A stretch of DNA of 60,000 bases from positions 186,182,169-186,242,168 of the forward strand of contig NC_081413.1 in NCBI RefSeq assembly GCF_030272615.1, written 5' to 3'. Positions 56,263-60,000 of the stretch are shown piece after piece. The first letter of the stretch is position 1. Every line of letters begins with the position of its first letter. The notes under the pieces were generated by a model. It had not been told where the DNA came from. It saw nothing but the letters and a program-made list of their open reading frames with translations, and made no database searches. Position numbers and translations under genes: made by a program. This DNA is from Cryptomeria japonica. Its lineage: Eukaryota; Streptophyta; Pinopsida; Cupressales; Cupressaceae.

Positions 56263-58587
56263 CTATCCACTAGATCTTGCCCCAGGATGTCGAGGTGGTC
56301 CCATAACACCACCACTGCTAGTCCGTCGAGAAGTAGATCTACTCGATCTCTTCCCCATAAAGGTACTAAAACTAGGCTCTCTTTGATCCTCAGGGATAGC
56401 TCTCTCATAAGCCTGTCGATAGTATATAGCCTCTTGTGCAGCGGTGAAATACATATATGCCTGGTCACGAGCATCTATACTTGGTCTAAAAAGCTGATCA
56501 AATGCATCCATGGTAATCTGACCTCTCCAGACTGCCTCATCTCTCTCCCTCTGGATACGATCCCTCTCACCCTCAAGCGCACCATAATCTACACGATAGG
56601 TCTCCCACTCAACATCTCGTCTAGCGACCTCATCTTCCAAACTCTGGATCAGCGCTCTAAGAGTCTGCGGATCATCCTCATCACCCACCGGTCTTCTCCC
56701 ACCCTCTGTAATAGGCACATCCTCCACCTACGGCATATCCTCATCATCATCACCATCCTCATTGCTCAATGACTCTGAAGAATCATCGCTATCTCCACTG
56801 CTGGTAGACTCGGTGTCTCCACCAATGTCTACATCCTCTCCCTCATCTCCCTCACCTCCTCCCTCGACTCCATCCTCCCCTCCTCCTTCAACTCTCTCCC
56901 CCGCGTCTATCCTCAACCACTGTCTAGGATGGCGAATCTATTGTGTTGTAATCGGAACAACAAGATCAGTAAGTGGCACCGGCCTGTGTCTAGAAAACCA
57001 TGCATCATACTCTGGCGTCATCCCTGGATCCATCGAACTTCTACTCCAACCCCAGACTAATGGTTGCAGAGCATCAAACTCAACAAAAGCAACATGAGGC
57101 TGAATACAAACACCCCAATCAGATACCTCCCAAGATACACAAGCAAAGTAAGTGGTAACCACTGGTGTCACCTGTACCTCACCAAATTGTATCAGTACCT
57201 GCCCTGGAAGATACATCTCAATAATCTGCTGGGTCTCGAAAGTCCTACCGATCATATATCTCTGTTGTCGGCAGAAAGGCAAGTGCACTGCATCATCTGC
57301 CCAACCGGGGCAATCTAAGTATGGTCTCCAAATGAAATGCAGCAAACTGTCAAACCGATGCCTCCAGTACAAGGTGTTACCTGAACCCTTGTGTCTGATA
57401 CATGTTGTGTACCTAAAAGCATAAGGCTCACCAGGCTTCAAATCAACATGAATAACAGGCCTCAAGATAGAAATATGCTCCCATGCCCAAGTCTGGAGCA
57501 GTGTCACACCACAACTAATAGACCGATATCCAAGATATACAATCCCATGCATCTGATAATATAACATGGCTAGTGGACATGGACCCCATGCATATAGTCG
57601 ACGATGAATAATCATATCATGGAGCACTCTGCCCCATCCAACTGGAAATCCATGACCTCATCTGTTAGGTATCAACAAACTGCCAACAACACCGCATAGT
57701 ACAATAGTCATGTCATCATAATCCAATCGGGCCCAAGGGATGTCGTAACAGCCACTGATCTGCAAATCATGTATCTCACACTCAAAAAGTGGACACAATC
57801 CTGCAATGCCATCATCATGGTCATACACAACTCTCTCACCATGAATCAGAATATGCAGTATACACCATACATCCTCTAACGTAATGGATGCCTCCCCAAT
57901 CGGAAGATGGAATGAACAAGTCTCAGAATGTCACCGCTCTATCAAAGTTGTAATCATGGCCCTATTGGTCGTAACCTTTGGCAAGTGTAAAACATGATAT
58001 AAACCAAGTTGTCGGATATGCTCAATCTCCTCATCAAGTAAGTCAGCTCGAAGATCAAGTCCACTGGGTCTGCTTTGTCGATAGTATAACACTCCAATGT
58101 TCTCCTGCAAAGAGAAAATGTTGAAAATACCAGATATCGGATCACGAAAAATAAAAAATATTTTCAAACGCATGACAAAAATTACATAAACAACGAATGC
58201 ATGATAGTTATTACTAATGCGGTACACTTATGATGCTTGCGTGGCATTTAAAACGAATGTGTAATGACATGAGCGCATGTGTTACATTAAACACTATTGC
58301 AGTATGAAATGAGCGAATGCGGTATGAAATGAGCTAATGTGTAACATTAATGACGAATGCATAGCATTTAAAGCGTTTGTGATACATTAAGAACAAATGC
58401 GTAAAAACCAATAGGCGATTGTGTAACACAATGGAAAAATTGATCACTGGAAATTTTTTGGAAAAAACATAAAAACAGGTAAAAAATCAAGAAAATTTTG
58501 GAAAAATACAATGCTGCCAGTCCCAGGAGGTCTCTGATATGAACGTACTCGGTCAGACAGATGCAATCGAGCTCTATAACCAGCCAT
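56263..58587 (-). pseudogene. Antisense plant mobile domain (MAIN/MAIL-like) gene carried by the retrotransposon
   Basis: Exon 1 (58587-58510) encodes MAGYRARLHLSDRVRSYQRP and PGTGSI. A 405-bp intron (58509-58105) starts GT and ends TTTGCAG, in phase 0. Exon 2 (58104-56263) is one frame of about 614 codons with four in-frame stops: 57931-57933, 57658-57660, 56938-56940, 56728-56730. PMD features: RQLGLYHVLHLPKVTTNRAM, CSFHLPIGEASITLEDVWCI, YRSISCGVTLLQTWAWEHIS, LRPVIHVDLKPGEPYAFRYT. These match the PMD pattern FHLPxGExxxTLxDV and LLQxWAWE. A Glu/Asp/Gly-rich acidic tract and a charged coiled-coil tail follow. Arabidopsis PMD proteins act in silencing and genome stability, and PMD genes are known inside Gypsy and MULE elements; the role here is unknown. 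Confidence 0.88.
58180..58440 (-). repeat. Degenerate short repeats inside the PMD intron
   Basis: On the minus strand the motif (T/C)ACGCATTCG and variants recur at least eight times (ACACATTCG, ACCGCATTCGC, ATGCATTCG, ACACAATCGCC), mostly 20-30 bases apart. The same motif family occurs on the plus strand in the leader at about 46690-46845. Confidence 0.6.
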
Positions 58588-58677
58588 GATGATCAAATAC
58601 TCGAATGAAAGCACACAAAAAATAGAGAAAACCAAGAAATTACCAACTTGCAAATGAGAAAATGAAAACCTAAAAAT

Positions 58678-58690
58678 TCCTATTTATAGC
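58678..58690 (-). promoter_or_regulatory. TATA box of the antisense PMD gene
   Basis: GCTATAAATAGGA on the minus strand contains the perfect plant TATA consensus TATAAATA, about 94 bases upstream of the ATG at 58587. That leaves room for a transcription start and a leader of about 60 bases. Confidence 0.65.
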
Positions 58691-58964
58691 TCAAAATTAG
58701 GGTTTTTTGACACCTTGACGCCTGTGTTCCCTGCCAGCTTCAAACACCTTGTAGCCTACTCAAACGATCTCGAAATTACACGAAACTTCACACGCTTGCT
58801 CTTTACACTGGTATCGAAAACATGGTCTCAATTTTTGAATTTTCCGACCACCTTTTCCGAGGGGGCATATTTAAACTATACAGCAGTACCAAGGCATACT
58901 GGGGCAGAATTTTTTGTTTTCTTTGAAACAATGTCATTTCGACTTTGTCTCAAAGAGGGGCAAA
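58691..58964 (+). other. Segment before the 3' LTR with polypurine tract
   Basis: No ORF supported. CAAAGAGGGGCAAA at 58951-58964 directly precedes the LTR start TGTAGACACC and is the polypurine tract of the Tat-like element. Any upstream promoter elements of the antisense gene would also lie here. Confidence 0.7.
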
Positions 58965-60000
58965 TGTAGACACCTAAAAATATCTCACTGATCATGTATT
59001 TCTCTAATTGATTAAATAATTATTTAATTAAGTTAATTAATCTTATTCTTCTAATTTCATATTTCCTCATAATCTTGCTAATTATTCTATTTCTTATTCT
59101 TTCATCATTTAATCATTTTAAACATTTTCTAAATATTAATTAATACTGATTAATTCCCCAATTTAAATATTTTTTATTATTTAAATAAATTACTAATTAT
59201 TCAATTTATATCTCTAATCATCTAATCATTTTACCCTGTTCTCAATATTAATTAAATATTTATTATTTAATTAATTATGATTTTATTCCTCTAATTAAAT
59301 AATCTTTATTATTTAATTAAATTTCATTTCTAAATAATTAAATAGTTTCTTTAAATTATTTAATTAACTAATTAATTATTCCATTTCCAAATCCCCAAAT
59401 TCTAATTTCATTTAATTTCTTATTTCTTCTAATTTCTTCCAAATTCAAATACATGTGCATGATTTCAAAAACCAAATTGAAAATCAAAGTCAAGTTCTAA
59501 ATATATTCAAATACTAAATTGAATTTAAAATAAAATCAATTATTTGAATTAAATCTCATCAAAGATTAAATTGAAAATCTAAGTTAAAGTGCAAGCACAT
59601 GCTAAATTAATTAATTAAATCAATTAATTAATTAAATCATTATCTCTCCAATCTCTATTTCCATCTTTTAGTTAGCTTTTTCTAAATAAAGCTTTCTTTG
59701 TCATCACCTCCAATTCAGTAGTTCAACTATCAATTTTCATGTGAGCTCACCTGAGTTCCACCTCTTGATCAATTTGTTCCACCTTTCAATCAATCTCATC
59801 CAAAAATCTATAAATTGAGCATTCAATCTGCATTTTCAATCCTCATCAATCCTCACAATTCCTCTAAATCACGAACTTTGAATCTTTGTGTCACTTGCAA
59901 GTTGTCAGCGCAATATCTGAGAGCCATCATACCACAGAGAAGAGAAGAGCAATGGAAGTTATATGCAGTCACGGAATAGGGAGTCTTTAATTGATTTCAT
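58965..60000 (+). repeat. 3' LTR of the Tat-like element, cut by the window end
   Basis: It matches 45268 to about 46440 with few substitutions but several deletions. One of about 90 bases removes the segment corresponding to 46042-46134, and another removes part of an AT-rich module near 59140. The TATA motif TATAAAT is kept at 59809-59815. Confidence 0.92.

Larger units (their letters stand above)
45268..60000 (+). mobile_element. Tat/Ogre-like Ty3/Gypsy element with dual RNase H and antisense cargo gene
   Basis: LTR at 45268 and again at 58965 (running off the window). Between them lie gag, protease, RT, Gypsy RNase H, a second archaeal-type RNase H, integrase, a 5.4-kb 3' region and an antisense plant mobile domain gene. 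RT before integrase places it in Ty3/Gypsy; two RNases H in the order RT-gRNH-aRNH-IN is the hallmark of the Tat lineage (established knowledge). It exceeds 14.7 kb. LTR similarity is clearly higher than in the other pairs here apart from indels, so it is the youngest insertion. ATAGA at 45263-45267 is the expected left duplication. Confidence 0.92.

Noticed and set aside
56287-56772. A 161-codon plus-strand open frame
   Set aside because: It is the complement of the acidic and charged tail of the antisense PMD gene, Ser/Leu-rich by mirror composition.
1-60000. Bacterial or organellar origin of the window
   Set aside because: LTR pairs, plant-type primer-binding sites, an L1 LINE and an intron-containing plant mobile domain gene all point to a plant nuclear genome.

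Overview
The window looks like intergenic heterochromatin of a large plant genome, most likely a gymnosperm (conifer-like). That is an inference from the AT-rich composition, the old and heavily decayed retrotransposons nested several levels deep, the plant-type Copia primer-binding sites (TGGTATCAGAGC) and the complete absence of a host gene I can defend. Almost every coding stretch belongs to a mobile element or to cargo carried by one, and nearly all carry in-frame stops and frameshifts. I see no tRNA, rRNA or CRISPR array.

Left nest (1-17980). An outer non-autonomous LTR element enters from the left edge; its 3' LTR is 16827-17980 and it carries one large decayed cargo ORF. That ORF is split by a Copia element (1095-14373) with a perfect 5-bp target duplication TGATG. 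The Copia integrase is split by a third element (4683-10870, perfect duplication ATGCT) of unclear class, which carries a second cargo ORF and an array of hairpins. That element is in turn split by a reverse-oriented solo LTR (7707-8827). Removing each insertion rejoins the interrupted reading frame.

Middle (17981-36450). Two decayed LTR relics and a (TG)n tract lead into a minus-strand Ty3/Gypsy-type element (LTRs 20619-21953 and 35122-36450). Its coding part has a protease, then a zinc-knuckle segment, and no reverse transcriptase. A full-length minus-strand L1-type LINE (27041-35082, 17-bp target duplication) sits in its leader. The LINE has ORF1 (DUF4283 and CCHC), ORF2 (endonuclease, RT, zf-RVT, RNase H) and an extra third ORF before its 3' end.

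Right nest (36451-60000). A Gypsy integrase fragment is cut by a Copia element (36779 onward; PBS at 37680; internal tandem duplication; integrase core lost). Its RT is cut by a minus-strand gag-protease-only Gypsy element (40733 onward), whose gag is cut by a plus-strand Tat/Ogre-like Gypsy element (45268 to beyond the window). This last element is the youngest-looking. It encodes gag, protease, RT, two RNases H and integrase, and carries on the opposite strand an intron-containing plant mobile domain (MAIN/MAIL-like) pseudogene with its own TATA box.

The recurring theme is cargo. Four elements of at least three different classes each carry a non-replicative plant ORF, and the outer non-autonomous element shares its 3' terminal recognition block with the Copia element that landed in it.
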